Origin: CAZICM01 sp964537685
GTDB taxonomy: Bacteria; Myxococcota_A; Polyangia; Polyangiales; Polyangiaceae
Assembly (NCBI GenBank): GCA_964537685.1
Contig: CAZICM010000011.1
Coordinates: 62,001 to 126,000, forward strand
DNA length: 64,000 nt
Direction of reading: 5' to 3'
Positions 8,153 to 16,792 of the stretch are shown here, piece by piece. Each line of letters starts with the position of its first letter. Positions within the stretch are counted from its first letter, which is position 1. A program made the position numbers and the translations under genes. The notes under the pieces are model-generated. The model was not told where the DNA came from, did not search any database, and saw nothing but the letters and a program-made list of their open reading frames with translations.

Positions 8153-9723
8153 GCCGAAGGCTCCTCGGAAAGCATTGCGCGGCCCAATTCGTCATCGGAG
8201 ACATCCGGCGGAAAATCGGCGACAATACGCCCCTTTCGCATCACCAAGAGGCGGTGGCACACCGTGCGGAGTTCTCTGAGATCGGCGCTGATCAAGAGCA
8301 CCGCAAGGCCAGCTTTGGCCGCGTGGCCAATGGCTTCGTGAATCACAGAAGCGGCACCCACATCCACGCCCCGGGTCGGCTGCGATAAAATCACCACGCC
8401 TTTCGATTTGGCGCTTTTCATTCGATCGAGTGCCCGCGCAACAACAAGCTTTTGCTGGTTTCCTCCTGAAAGCTCGGAGGCCCGCCGCTTTCTGTCCCGC
8501 GGCCACACTTTAAATGCATCCATTCGTTGGTTTATTGTGCCAATTTCATCAAAGTCTTTTTTGCCTTGCCCGGCGGCGTCGCCCAAATCGCCCAAAATTA
8601 AATTTTCGCCCACTTCCGCGTCCAAAAGCAGCCCATCTTCATGGCGATCTTCGTGCACAATTCCAAAGAATGGACGCCTCATCCGCACCCTCTGTTCGGT
8701 ATTTATTTTTTCGGATTCGGCCAGCGTTTGGCCCAGCACCGCAACGGTGCCCAAGGCGCCGTCTTCGAGTCCGGCGATGCTGCGCAGCAGTTCTCTTTGG
8801 CCATTGCCTTCCACACCGGCGATACCGACAATCTCACCGCCTTTTATCGATAGATTGATATCGCTCAGCAAGGCTCTTCCCGGAGCTCCCGGTAATTGAA
8901 GCTGTTTTAATTCAAATACAACCGGCGATTTATCCAATACCGGAGGTGGTGAAAACGGAGGAGGCGCTTCGCCGCCCATAATGGCCGTGGTCAATTCGTG
9001 CTCGCTCCAGGACTCTTTGCGGGAATCGCTTCCGTTGCCGTCTTGGCGCGCGGTATCGAGAACAATTTTTCCCCTGCGCATCACCGTTACCCGATCGGCA
9101 AAACGGGTGACTTCATCGAGGCGATGCGTGACCACAACAACCGTATGGCCATCGTCCGCGAGCCTGCGCAGCATCTTGTACAGATCGTCGGCTTCCAAAG
9201 GCGAAAGCACGGCCGTCGGCTCATCCAGCAAAATGGCGCGCGCGCCCCGGAACAGCACTTTTAGGATTTCGAGCCGCTGCCGTTCGCCCACGCTGAGCTT
9301 CTCGGTGATTTCCGAAAGAGGCACCGAAAGCCCTGCCTTTTTCATGATATCGCGGGCCTTGTTTTCCGCGGCTTTCCAATCAATACGGCCAAAGCTTATG
9401 CAGGGTTCGTGGCCAATCACGACATTTTCGAGCGCTGTAAAGGCCGGGACCAGCATAAAATGCTGATGCACCATAAAAACGCCGCGCTTTCCCGCTTCCG
9501 CGGCGGTCGCCGGTTCCAGCGCTTTTTTATCGATAAAGACACGCCCTTCGCTCGGTGTGAGCACACCCGCCGCGAGCTTGAGAAGCGTCGATTTTCCCGC
9601 TCCATTTTCGCCGACAATGGCGTGAATTTCCCCGGGCGACAGCGTGAGCCCGGCATCGCTCACGGCCACGAGATCGCCGAATTTTCGGCTTACATGTTCA
9701 AGTGTGAGGACAGGCCCCATCAT
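8149..9723 (-). CDS. ABC transporter ATP-binding protein with two ATPase domains (BMP/nucleoside/sugar type)
   Basis: The 524-residue protein carries two ABC domains in tandem. The first has a full Walker A (GENGAGKST), a signature-like LSVGERQRLEIL and Walker B AILLDEPTAVLSP. The second has a degenerate Walker A (GVEGNGQREL), the signature LSGGNQQKLVVARAL and a degenerate Walker B (VVILSQPTRGVD). This asymmetry is normal for the RbsA/MglA/YufO group. It leads the operon with the two permeases. The usual partner, a BmpA-type substrate-binding lipoprotein, is not encoded anywhere in the window. An insert between the domains (about 225-265) is Ser/Pro-rich. Nucleoside uptake is the best guess, from the permease type. 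Confidence 0.9.
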   Translation of the reverse strand: MMGPVLTLEHVSRKFGDLVAVSDAGLTLSPGEIHAIVGENGAGKSTLLKLAAGVLTPSEGRVFIDKKALEPATAAEAGKRGVFMVHQHFMLVPAFTALENVVIGHEPCISFGRIDWKAAENKARDIMKKAGLSVPLSEITEKLSVGERQRLEILKVLFRGARAILLDEPTAVLSPLEADDLYKMLRRLADDGHTVVVVTHRLDEVTRFADRVTVMRRGKIVLDTARQDGNGSDSRKESWSEHELTTAIMGGEAPPPFSPPPVLDKSPVVFELKQLQLPGAPGRALLSDINLSIKGGEIVGIAGVEGNGQRELLRSIAGLEDGALGTVAVLGQTLAESEKINTEQRVRMRRPFFGIVHEDRHEDGLLLDAEVGENLILGDLGDAAGQGKKDFDEIGTINQRMDAFKVWPRDRKRRASELSGGNQQKLVVARALDRMKSAKSKGVVILSQPTRGVDVGAASVIHEAIGHAAKAGLAVLLISADLRELRTVCHRLLVMRKGRIVADFPPDVSDDELGRAMLSEEPSA

Positions 9724-9810
9724 CGGTCGGGAGCATACGTCCGAGATTTGTTGGATGGGAATGAGAAAAAGGGCGGGCGAAGATTTTTTCGGTTAATTTA
9801 TTTCGCCAAT

Positions 9811-11421
9811 TTATTTCGCCAACAAATAACGGCCTTCCCAAGGCTTTGCTCCGGGCGGGCAATCCCATTGAATTCCACGCTCCGCATTGGCCGAGAGATG
9901 CCTTAAAATCCAAAATACACTTTCGATTTCGTCCTCTGCCTGCGCTGCGTTTGCAATTTCATCGAGATTTAACCATATACCTTTGTTTTTGGCCAATGCG
10001 GAAAGAATGCGGCCCTGAAGGGCGAGCACTTCTGCCGCGGCTTTTTTGCCGGCCTCCACGCCGGGCTGATGATAAGCATTAATGCCCACCAGCGATGCAT
10101 AAAAGCCCACCGCTCTTTCATACAATGAAATAAGCATTCCAATCGATTGTTCATTAACCTCGCCGATGGTAATCGTGATGGATTCCCGGCCGCGGTCGCT
10201 GAGCGCCTTGCGTGTGCCCTGCAAAAAGCCGGAAAGATAATCGCCCGATTGAATGCCCGCTTCGACGTCCAAGGTATAGCCGGGGCGGTTTCGGTCTTTT
10301 AATACTTCAATAAAAGTCACGAAGAAATTATCAATACCATCGCGTAATTGTTGAACATAAGCGTGTTGATCCGTCGAGCCTTTATTGCCATAGACGGCAA
10401 TGCCCTGGTTCACCTCGCTTCCATCGAGTGCAAACTGTTTTCCAATCGATTCCATGACGAGCTGCTGCAGATAGCGGGAAAATAATTCCAGGCGGTCTTT
10501 GTAGGGCAAGAGCACCATGTCTTTTTTGCCCGCGCCTCCCGTCGCTGAATACCATGAGAGCGCCAGCATAGCCGATGGATTGTTCTGAATATCGGGGCTT
10601 CGCGTCCGTGCATCCATCGCCCTCGCGCCCGCGAGCAATTGATGGATATCAATGCCCTGAAGCGCCGCGGGCAATAATCCCACCGCGCTGCATTCGCTTG
10701 TCCGGCCCCCCACCCAGTCCCACATCGGAAAGCGGGCTAAAAATTCCTTTGAGATTGCATAACGATCGAGTTCACTTCCCATTCCGGTCACGGCTACCGC
10801 GTGTTTTGCGAAATTCAAACCAAGCCTTGAATAGGCCGCTTCCGCTTCCAGCATCCCATTGCGCGTTTCTTTGGTGCCTCCCGATTTCGAAATGACCACG
10901 CTCAGCGTTTCGCTTAATCCCGCGCCCGAGGATTCAATTTCATCGAGTGTTTTGTCAATTCCATCTGGGTCTGTATTATCAAAAAAGAATATATTCATCC
11001 GATCGGCCGGAGATCGCAGCGCGGAACTTACAAATTGAGGCCCGAGGGCCGAGCCTCCAATGCCAATGACGAGCACATTGCGAAAGCGGAAGGCTTTTTC
11101 TGGACGGATGCGGGCCGAATGAATATTCGCCGTAAACCGCAAAATATCCGCCAGCGTATTTCGAATCGCATGCTGAAGCGCCGGATCGGGCGCGAGTTCG
11201 GGCGCCCTGAGCCAATAATGTCCGACCTGCCTCCGTTCATCGGGATTGGCAATCGCTCCTCCCTCGAGGCTTAGCATCGCCCCAAAGGCTTCGCGCATTT
11301 TGGGCTCCATACGCTCGAAAAAGCCGGCCTCAAAATGAATGCGGCTTGTGTCCAGCCAGAATCCCAGCGATGGATCGTAAATTAAATGGTTTTGGAAGCG
11401 CTGCCAATCGTGCTTGCTCAT
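9811..11421 (-). CDS. pgi: Glucose-6-phosphate isomerase
   Basis: The enzyme interconverts glucose 6-phosphate and fructose 6-phosphate in glycolysis and gluconeogenesis. Motifs in order are VIGIGGSALGPQFV, the phosphate-binding VISKSGGTKET, GRTSECSAVGLLPAAL, the catalytic Glu in MESIGK and the catalytic His in STDQHAYVQ. The 536 residues are close to the usual 450-560. The ABC importer operon begins about 90 bases downstream on the same strand. The sucA gene starts 107 bases away on the other strand, so promoters for both must sit in the divergent gap 11422-11528. Confidence 0.95.
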   Translation of the reverse strand: MSKHDWQRFQNHLIYDPSLGFWLDTSRIHFEAGFFERMEPKMREAFGAMLSLEGGAIANPDERRQVGHYWLRAPELAPDPALQHAIRNTLADILRFTANIHSARIRPEKAFRFRNVLVIGIGGSALGPQFVSSALRSPADRMNIFFFDNTDPDGIDKTLDEIESSGAGLSETLSVVISKSGGTKETRNGMLEAEAAYSRLGLNFAKHAVAVTGMGSELDRYAISKEFLARFPMWDWVGGRTSECSAVGLLPAALQGIDIHQLLAGARAMDARTRSPDIQNNPSAMLALSWYSATGGAGKKDMVLLPYKDRLELFSRYLQQLVMESIGKQFALDGSEVNQGIAVYGNKGSTDQHAYVQQLRDGIDNFFVTFIEVLKDRNRPGYTLDVEAGIQSGDYLSGFLQGTRKALSDRGRESITITIGEVNEQSIGMLISLYERAVGFYASLVGINAYHQPGVEAGKKAAAEVLALQGRILSALAKNKGIWLNLDEIANAAQAEDEIESVFWILRHLSANAERGIQWDCPPGAKPWEGRYLLAK

Positions 11422-11528
11422 TTCCGAGCTATATCACCGCGGACATGGCGCGGAAAGAGCGGTTTTTAGGATTTTGGGCCGAATATTTTGTATTCCCCCT
11501 CTTGCGCTCCAGGCCAATATTGCCCTAC

Positions 11529-14423
11529 ATGCCCTCTCAAACAATGCAGTTCGATTTCGGTTTTAATCAAGGCTTTGTCGAAGAAATCTACGCTCAATAC
11601 CTCGAGAATCCGGCTTCTGTTGATATAGGCTGGCGCAGGTTTTTCGAGTCCCAGAACGGCGCGGCTCAAGCGAAGGCAGTTCCCCTTTCGCCGCCGAAAA
11701 TAGCTCCGCGGGAGCCTTCCTCCGAAGACGCTCCGCCGCCCAGCGGCCCTGTTCCGCCCGAGGGTTTATCGCTGGATGCTGTTTATGCGGACACGCTGGC
11801 CGCGGGCGATCATAGCCGGGAAATCCTCGAGGAAGCCTCGCACAAGGCCCGGGTTTTTCATTTAATGAATGCCTACCGGGTATTTGGCCACCTCTCGGCG
11901 CATCTCAATCCGCTCGGCGGGCCTCCGCCTCAATTGCCTCAATTGCAGATTGAAGAGTTTGGGCTTAGTGCAGCCGATTTGGACAAGCCTTTTCCGACGA
12001 CGGGTTTGGGGGGCGCTCCGCCTGTTATGACGCTGCGGGAAATTCGCACGCAGCTCGAGGAAACCTATGCGCGTTCGATCGGTGTCGAATTCACCTTTAT
12101 CGAAGATGCCGAGCAGCGCAGGTGGCTCCAGGAACAGATGGAAGCGACGCATAACCGCATGAAGCTCAATGCCGAGATTCAATTGCGCATTTTATCGAAG
12201 CTGAGCGAGGCCGAGGTATTCGAGCAATTTATTCATAAAAGCTATGAAGCGGGTACCAAGCGTTTTTCGCTGGAGGGCGGCGAAAGCTTGATTCCCCTGT
12301 TGGATTTGATGATTGAAAGGGCGGGTGAGCATCAGGTCGATGAAATTGTGCTCGGTATGGCGCACCGCGGCCGTTTAAATGTTCTCGCGAATATCATGGG
12401 AAAAAGCCTTCGCGATATTTTCGCGGCTTTTGAAGATAAAGATCCCGAGGCGAATTTGGGCGGCGGCGATGTGAAATATCATTTGGGATATTCGACCGAG
12501 CGAAAGACGGCATCGGGCCAGGAGATTCATATCACGCTGACCTTTAATCCAAGCCATTTGGAATTTGTGAATCCGGTGGTCGAGGGGCGCACCCGGGCCA
12601 AGCAGGATAGAGCGGGCCTCGGTAATGGGGCGCGCGTGAAAAAGCTGCCTTTGCTGATTCACGGCGATGCCGCGTTTATTGGGCAAGGCATTGTCGCCGA
12701 GACGCTCAATCTCGCCAATGTGCCGGGTTTTGCGACGGGCGGAACGGTACATGTAATCGTTAACAATCAAATTGGATTTACCACCGATCCTGAGGATTCG
12801 CGTTCAACGCGCTATGCGTCGGACATTACGAGGATTCTCAAAGTGCCTGTTTTTCATGTGAATGGTGAAGATCCCGAGGCGGTGGCGCATGTGGCCCAGC
12901 TCGCCATCGATTTTAGGCAGCGCTATGGCCGGGATGTGGTTATCGATATGTATTGCTATCGGCGTTATGGGCATAACGAAGGGGATGAACCCCGCTATAC
13001 CCAGCCTCTGATGTATGCGGCGATCGATAAAAAAGAATCGCTCCGCGATATTTATGTGAAGCATTTGGTGGCGCTCGGAAATATCAGCAAGCAGCAGGCG
13101 GATGAAATCGTTAAAAACCAGAGGCAGGCGCTCGCCGATACCTTTGATGAGGTGAAGAAAACGGGGTTTGCGCCCGTAAGGCATATGATGGGCGGGGTAT
13201 GGCGATTTTACAGGGGAGGCTCGGATGCGGCCGTTCCCGAGGTGCCCACCCATGTGCCCGCAGAAAAATTGATCGAATTGTCAAAAAAGCTCTTGGAATT
13301 TCCTTCCAATTTCAAAGTGCATCCAAAAGTGCTGCCCATTCTAAAGAATAGGCACGATCGCTTGGTGGCCGGCGAGCCTTTTGATTGGGGCACAGGAGAA
13401 ATGCTTGCCTATGCGACGATATTGGCCGAGAAGCGGCCGGTGCGCATGACGGGGCAGGATGTGCAGCGCGGAACTTTTAGCCACCGGCATGCGGTTCTGC
13501 GCGATATGGAAACCAGCGAGCCCTTTGCGCCTCTATCGCAAGTGGCATCGGTTCCGGCGCGTTTTGAGGCGTACAACAGTCCGCTGAGCGAGGCCGGCGT
13601 TTTGGGTTTTGAATTTGGCTATAGCCTCGATTATCCGGACGCTTTGGTGATTTGGGAAGCGCAGTTCGGCGATTTTTTGAACGGCGCTCAAGTGATTGTC
13701 GACCAATTCATTACATCCAGTGAAGATAAATGGCATTTGCTGGCGGGTTTGGTTTTGTATTTGCCGCATGGCTATGAAGGCCAGGGGCCCGAGCATTCGA
13801 GCGCGAGGCTGGAGCGTTTTCTTCAGAACAGCGCGGAAGACAATATTCAGGTCTGCAATCCGACCACACCCGCGCAATTGTTTCATGTGTTGAGAAGGCA
13901 GGTGCTGCGGCCTTGGCGCAAGCCTTTGGTGGTGATGACACCGAAGAGTTTGCTGCGCGTGGCGGCCACGTCCAAAGGGCCTCACCGTCCGGTGTCGGTG
14001 CTGAACGACTTGGTTTCAGGCAGTTTTAAGCGGGTGATTCCCGATTCGGGCGCTGCCGATCCTGATGACGTGAAGAAGATTTTGCTGTGTTCGGGAAAGG
14101 TGTACTACGACCTTGCGCTGGCGCGCGAAGCCCGTGGAATCAAGGATGTGGCGATTGTTAGGCTGGAGCAGCTTTATCCTTTGAATGACACGCTGAATCA
14201 GGTGCTCGCGCCCTATAAAGACGGTACAAAATTGGTGTGGGTGCAGGAAGAGCCGAGAAATTACGGCGCTTTCTATTATATCAATGCGGTGTTGCCCGGC
14301 CTGTTGCATCACCGTTTGCCGCTGTCTTGTGTGGCCCGCGCGCCCAGTGCCAGCCCGGCCACCGGTTCGCGTTCCAGTCATTTGCTTGAGCAGAAAATGC
14401 TAATGGATGAGGCGTTTATGTGA
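11529..14423 (+). CDS. sucA: 2-oxoglutarate dehydrogenase E1 component
   Basis: E1 decarboxylates 2-oxoglutarate with thiamine diphosphate and passes the succinyl group to E2 in the TCA cycle. The N-terminus after ATG 11529 (FVEEIYAQYLENPASVDIGW) is the E2-binding segment typical of SucA. The core has VLGMAHRGRLNVLAN, the TPP motif from GDAAFIGQG to NNQIGFTT, and RYGHNEGDEP. The C-terminus ends in ASPATGSRSSHLLEQK. The frame is open back to 11346, but that part is antisense to pgi and unlike the family, so the later ATG (964 residues) is used. No sucB or lpd follows. Confidence 0.95.
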   Translation: MPSQTMQFDFGFNQGFVEEIYAQYLENPASVDIGWRRFFESQNGAAQAKAVPLSPPKIAPREPSSEDAPPPSGPVPPEGLSLDAVYADTLAAGDHSREILEEASHKARVFHLMNAYRVFGHLSAHLNPLGGPPPQLPQLQIEEFGLSAADLDKPFPTTGLGGAPPVMTLREIRTQLEETYARSIGVEFTFIEDAEQRRWLQEQMEATHNRMKLNAEIQLRILSKLSEAEVFEQFIHKSYEAGTKRFSLEGGESLIPLLDLMIERAGEHQVDEIVLGMAHRGRLNVLANIMGKSLRDIFAAFEDKDPEANLGGGDVKYHLGYSTERKTASGQEIHITLTFNPSHLEFVNPVVEGRTRAKQDRAGLGNGARVKKLPLLIHGDAAFIGQGIVAETLNLANVPGFATGGTVHVIVNNQIGFTTDPEDSRSTRYASDITRILKVPVFHVNGEDPEAVAHVAQLAIDFRQRYGRDVVIDMYCYRRYGHNEGDEPRYTQPLMYAAIDKKESLRDIYVKHLVALGNISKQQADEIVKNQRQALADTFDEVKKTGFAPVRHMMGGVWRFYRGGSDAAVPEVPTHVPAEKLIELSKKLLEFPSNFKVHPKVLPILKNRHDRLVAGEPFDWGTGEMLAYATILAEKRPVRMTGQDVQRGTFSHRHAVLRDMETSEPFAPLSQVASVPARFEAYNSPLSEAGVLGFEFGYSLDYPDALVIWEAQFGDFLNGAQVIVDQFITSSEDKWHLLAGLVLYLPHGYEGQGPEHSSARLERFLQNSAEDNIQVCNPTTPAQLFHVLRRQVLRPWRKPLVVMTPKSLLRVAATSKGPHRPVSVLNDLVSGSFKRVIPDSGAADPDDVKKILLCSGKVYYDLALAREARGIKDVAIVRLEQLYPLNDTLNQVLAPYKDGTKLVWVQEEPRNYGAFYYINAVLPGLLHHRLPLSCVARAPSASPATGSRSSHLLEQKMLMDEAFM

Positions 14424-14450
14424 TCGTATTGACTTTTATTTCAATACGAT
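14423..14450 (+). terminator. Stem-loop at the sucA stop codon, possible terminator
   Basis: A perfect 10-base stem (ATCGTATTGA pairing with TCAATACGAT) with an 8-base T-rich loop begins at the last base of the sucA stop codon. A short T-run (ATTTTTG) follows 4 bases later. It is AT-rich and the T-run is offset, so it may be a weak terminator or an mRNA 3'-end stabiliser. Confidence 0.4.
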
Positions 14451-14491
14451 ATGATTTTTGAGCAATATGAAGAGAGTTAAAGGTTAGATAC

Positions 14492-14965
14492 ATGAGTGAA
14501 GCGACCGAAAGCCTGAGCCTACAAGATCGTTATGCTCCTCAAAACCAATGTTTTGGATGCGGGCCGGCCAATCTCAAAGGGCTCCGCATTAAAAGCCGGG
14601 TGGAAGGCGATGAAATCGTGGCTGATTTTACGCCTGAACCTCATCATATTGCCTTTGCGGGAGTGCTGAACGGCGGGATTATAGGAGCACTATTGGATTG
14701 CCATTCCAATTGGACGGCGGCTTGTCATTTAATGCAGAAAAACGGTCAAAGCGCGCCGCCCTGCACGGTGACGGCCGATTTTCATGTGAAGCTAAAGAAG
14801 CCAACGCCGCTCGCGCCTGTTCGTTTATCGGCGAAAGTCGTTGAATCGTCGGAGGATAGGGCGGTGGTGGAGGCGACGTTATCGGCCGGCGGAAAGGTGA
14901 CGGCGACCTGCCGCGGTACATTTGTGGCGGTTAAAGAAGGTCATCCGGCATTTTTTAGGTGGTAG
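14492..14965 (+). CDS. Hotdog-fold thioesterase-like protein (PaaI/4HBT superfamily)
   Basis: The 157 residues fit the single-domain hotdog thioesterase family. The motif CFGCGPANLKGLRIKS near residue 17 is characteristic of a subgroup of uncharacterised PaaI-like proteins. HHIAFAGVLNGGIIGALLDCH contains the family's GG-(I/L)-(A/I) helix start, and VTADFHVKLKKPTPL is the central beta strand. Acyl-CoA thioester hydrolysis is likely but the substrate is unknown. The gene starts 68 bases after sucA, behind a stem-loop, and rnpB follows at once. Confidence 0.8.
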   Translation: MSEATESLSLQDRYAPQNQCFGCGPANLKGLRIKSRVEGDEIVADFTPEPHHIAFAGVLNGGIIGALLDCHSNWTAACHLMQKNGQSAPPCTVTADFHVKLKKPTPLAPVRLSAKVVESSEDRAVVEATLSAGGKVTATCRGTFVAVKEGHPAFFRW

Positions 14966-14989
14966 GCGCTTTGGTTTTTGATTAAGGTG

Positions 14990-15440
14990 GGGCCGTCACA
15001 GCGAGACAGGTAGTCGCCGGCGCTTCTTGTTCAGCGGAGACATCCGTTTGAGCCTGAAGGGCGGGAGGAAAGTCCGAGCTCCTAGGGCAGAATGCCGGGT
15101 AACGCCCGGTGGGGGTGACCCCGAGGATAGTGCAACAGAAAGCATACCGCCGCGCCGCTATTCGATTGAATGGTCACGCGGTAAGGGTGAAATGGTGGGG
15201 TAAGAGCCCACCGCGCTCTCGGTAACGAGGGTGGCACGGCAAACCCCATTCGGAGCAAGGCCGTGTAGGAAGGCAATGCGATGGTTTTCGAAAGGAAGCC
15301 ATTGCAAACGAACGGCCCGTTCGAAGCCTTCGGGTTGGCTGCTAGAGGTTCGTGGTAACGCGAATCGTAGAGGAATGATTACCAGCGGGGTGTGGGTAAC
15401 CGCGCTTCGCGACAGAACTCGGCTTATGGCTTCTGTGGCC
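14990..15440 (+). ncRNA. rnpB: RNase P RNA, bacterial class A
   Basis: The catalytic RNA of RNase P, which removes 5' leaders from pre-tRNAs. Conserved elements appear in the right order: GAGGAAAGTCCGAGCTCC (P4 region) near 15066, AGGGCAG, GTGCAACAGAAAGCATACCGCC near 15131, GGTAAGGGTGAAA, GGTAAGAGCCCACCG, CACGGCAAACCCCA, GGAGCAAGGCCG and ACAGAACTCGGCTTAT near 15413. The usual CCGGG/CCCGG pair of P4 is CCGAG/CTCGG here, a compensatory change that supports a working RNA. Ends were set from a plausible P1 helix (GGCC...CACAG with CTGTGGCC) and are good to within about 10 bases. Confidence 0.95.
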
Positions 15441-15443
15441 TTG

Positions 15444-15476
15444 AAACCCCGTCGAAAGATGGGGTTTTGAGTTTTT
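15444..15476 (+). terminator. Intrinsic terminator of rnpB
   Basis: A hairpin AAACCCC-GTCGAAAGAT-GGGGTTT (15444-15467) is followed by GAGTTTTT. It lies 4 bases after the predicted RNase P RNA end and overlaps the stop of the convergent erpA-type gene by 2 bases. Confidence 0.75.
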
Positions 15477-15798
15477 AGGCCGAGAATGAAGAGCCGCAGC
15501 CGCAGGTGCCTTTGGCATTGGGATTGATGAATTTAAATCCCGAGCCATGAAGCCCTTCGACATAATCGATTTCGGTGTTTTCGAGATATTGATAGCTTAG
15601 AGGATCGACATATAGCTTTATGCCTCTATCCTCAAAGGTTTCATCCATTTCACCGGGCTTATCTTCGAAATAAAGATCGTAGCTAAAACCGGCACAGCCG
15701 CCGCCGATAACCCGCAGGCGTAGTCCTTGCCCTTTTAGATCTTCCGCCTCGGCGATCTCTTGGACCTTTTCGGCTGCTCGCTCTGTGATCGTGATCAT
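15475..15798 (-). CDS. erpA: A-type iron-sulfur carrier protein (ErpA/IscA family)
   Basis: A-type carriers receive Fe-S clusters from scaffold proteins and deliver them to apo-enzymes. The three cluster-ligand cysteines are present: Cys35 in GGGCAGFSY and Cys99/Cys101 in the C-terminal CGCGSSF. The 107 residues match the family length. The protein stands alone with no isc or suf genes nearby, so whether it acts as ErpA or IscA cannot be decided; the symbol is given by similarity. It is convergent with rnpB and divergent from the methionine-synthase reactivation gene. Confidence 0.88.
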   Translation of the reverse strand: MITITERAAEKVQEIAEAEDLKGQGLRLRVIGGGCAGFSYDLYFEDKPGEMDETFEDRGIKLYVDPLSYQYLENTEIDYVEGLHGSGFKFINPNAKGTCGCGSSFSA

Positions 15799-15867
15799 CG
15801 CAAATCCACTCCTTGATTGCAGTGCCTCGCGGTTTCTGTTGAAATCGTTAAACCGTATGGACAGTGC

Positions 15868-15892
15868 TTACGTAACGTAGGGTTTAAACCCT
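15868..15892. promoter_or_regulatory. Two adjacent perfect palindromes in a divergent gap
   Basis: TTACGTAA (15868-15875) is followed 3 bases later by the 14-base perfect palindrome AGGGTTTAAACCCT (15879-15892). They lie about 70-95 bases upstream of the Fe-S carrier start, in the gap shared with the methionine-synthase genes. They could be operators for a dimeric regulator, but none is identified. Confidence 0.35.
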
Positions 15893-15970
15893 GCATTGCC
15901 AAGATAGCTTAGGGCCGCTTTGGCTAAAGTGCCAGTGCTAATTTGAGATGATTTTTAGATTTGTATAGGT

Positions 15971-15988
15971 CGCTAAAATATTTTAGCG
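15971..15988. promoter_or_regulatory. 18-base perfect palindrome upstream of the split methionine synthase
   Basis: CGCTAAAATATTTTAGCG is a perfect inverted repeat with no spacer, 39 bases before the GTG start at 16028. It could be an operator for a dimeric repressor. There is no T-run on either side, so it is less likely to be a terminator. Confidence 0.4.
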
Positions 15989-16027
15989 TGCCATTATGAT
16001 TGAAATGGTAGGCAATAGAATTAAATT

Positions 16028-16720
16028 GTGAGAATCTTCCGGCGTTCATCTTTTGTTATGCGCGGTTCGCTTGAGCCATTGAATGAAGAGGCGGTTCTGC
16101 GGGCGCTGCGAATTCCTCATGCGCATCGAATTGATGAAATATCTGAACGAGGTGTGCGCGAGGCGGTGCGCAAGGCGGTGGGAAGAGCGCTGGGGATGAG
16201 CGCGTGGAGTGCGGTGCTGGAGAGTTTTGCGCTTCGGCCGGAGAATTTTTTTGAGGATCGCATTGAAGTCGCGGGTTCGAAGGCGCTGCTTGTGGGGCGC
16301 GATGTGGTGAAGCTGCTTTCTGGATGCCGTGAAGTGAGTGTGCTGCTGTTGACCTTGGGCGAGGTTTGGGATGCCGCGCTCGATGCGCTTGTGAGTGCGG
16401 ATGAAGCCGCTGAAGCGTGGTTTTTGGATGCGCTGGGTACGCGGATGGCGGACAGCGCGGCTAGGGTGGCGGAGGCGCGCGTGGCTTCGGATATGGCGAG
16501 GGCCGGGCTTGTGAGAGCGCGGAGATACCGGCCTGGTTACGGTGATTTTAAGCTGGAAGCGCAGGGAGAGATTTGCGCATTGCTGGAGGCGCAGAAGATT
16601 GGTGTCCGTGTGAATGAAGCCTTTGCGCTCTTGCCGCGCAAGTCGCTGAGCACGGTGGTGGGCTGGGCCGAAAGAACAGTGGGCGCGGAGGATGAAGGTG
16701 AAGGCGATGATGCCGATTGA
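16028..16720 (+). CDS. Methionine synthase reactivation (AdoMet-binding) domain as a separate protein
   Basis: This 230-residue protein matches the C-terminal activation domain that ordinary MetH carries as its last module. The segment RYRPGYGDFKLEAQGEI followed by IGVRVNEAFALLPRKS corresponds to the AdoMet-binding part (RPAxGY-like). The role is reductive methylation of oxidised cob(II)alamin on the partner enzyme. The GTG at 16028 gives an unusual basic N-terminus; ATG 16058 (MRGSLEPLNEEAV) is an alternative start. The catalytic protein is encoded 72 bases downstream, in the split arrangement also known from Thermotoga and some other bacteria. Confidence 0.82.
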   Translation: MRIFRRSSFVMRGSLEPLNEEAVLRALRIPHAHRIDEISERGVREAVRKAVGRALGMSAWSAVLESFALRPENFFEDRIEVAGSKALLVGRDVVKLLSGCREVSVLLLTLGEVWDAALDALVSADEAAEAWFLDALGTRMADSAARVAEARVASDMARAGLVRARRYRPGYGDFKLEAQGEICALLEAQKIGVRVNEAFALLPRKSLSTVVGWAERTVGAEDEGEGDDAD

Positions 16721-16792
16721 GTCCGCGCGCGTGTCCTTCGGCGGCGCTGAATTGCCAAAGCTTTCGGGTTGAAATTAGGCTAATCAAGCCGC

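Noticed and set aside
11346..11528. N-terminal extension of sucA to the first possible start
   Set aside because: It lies opposite the 5' part of pgi and has no similarity to E1 proteins; ATG 11529 begins exactly at the known N-terminal pattern.
15799..16027. Cobalamin or SAM riboswitch upstream of the methionine synthase genes
   Set aside because: I could not find the conserved cobalamin-box or SAM-I core elements; only palindromes are present.
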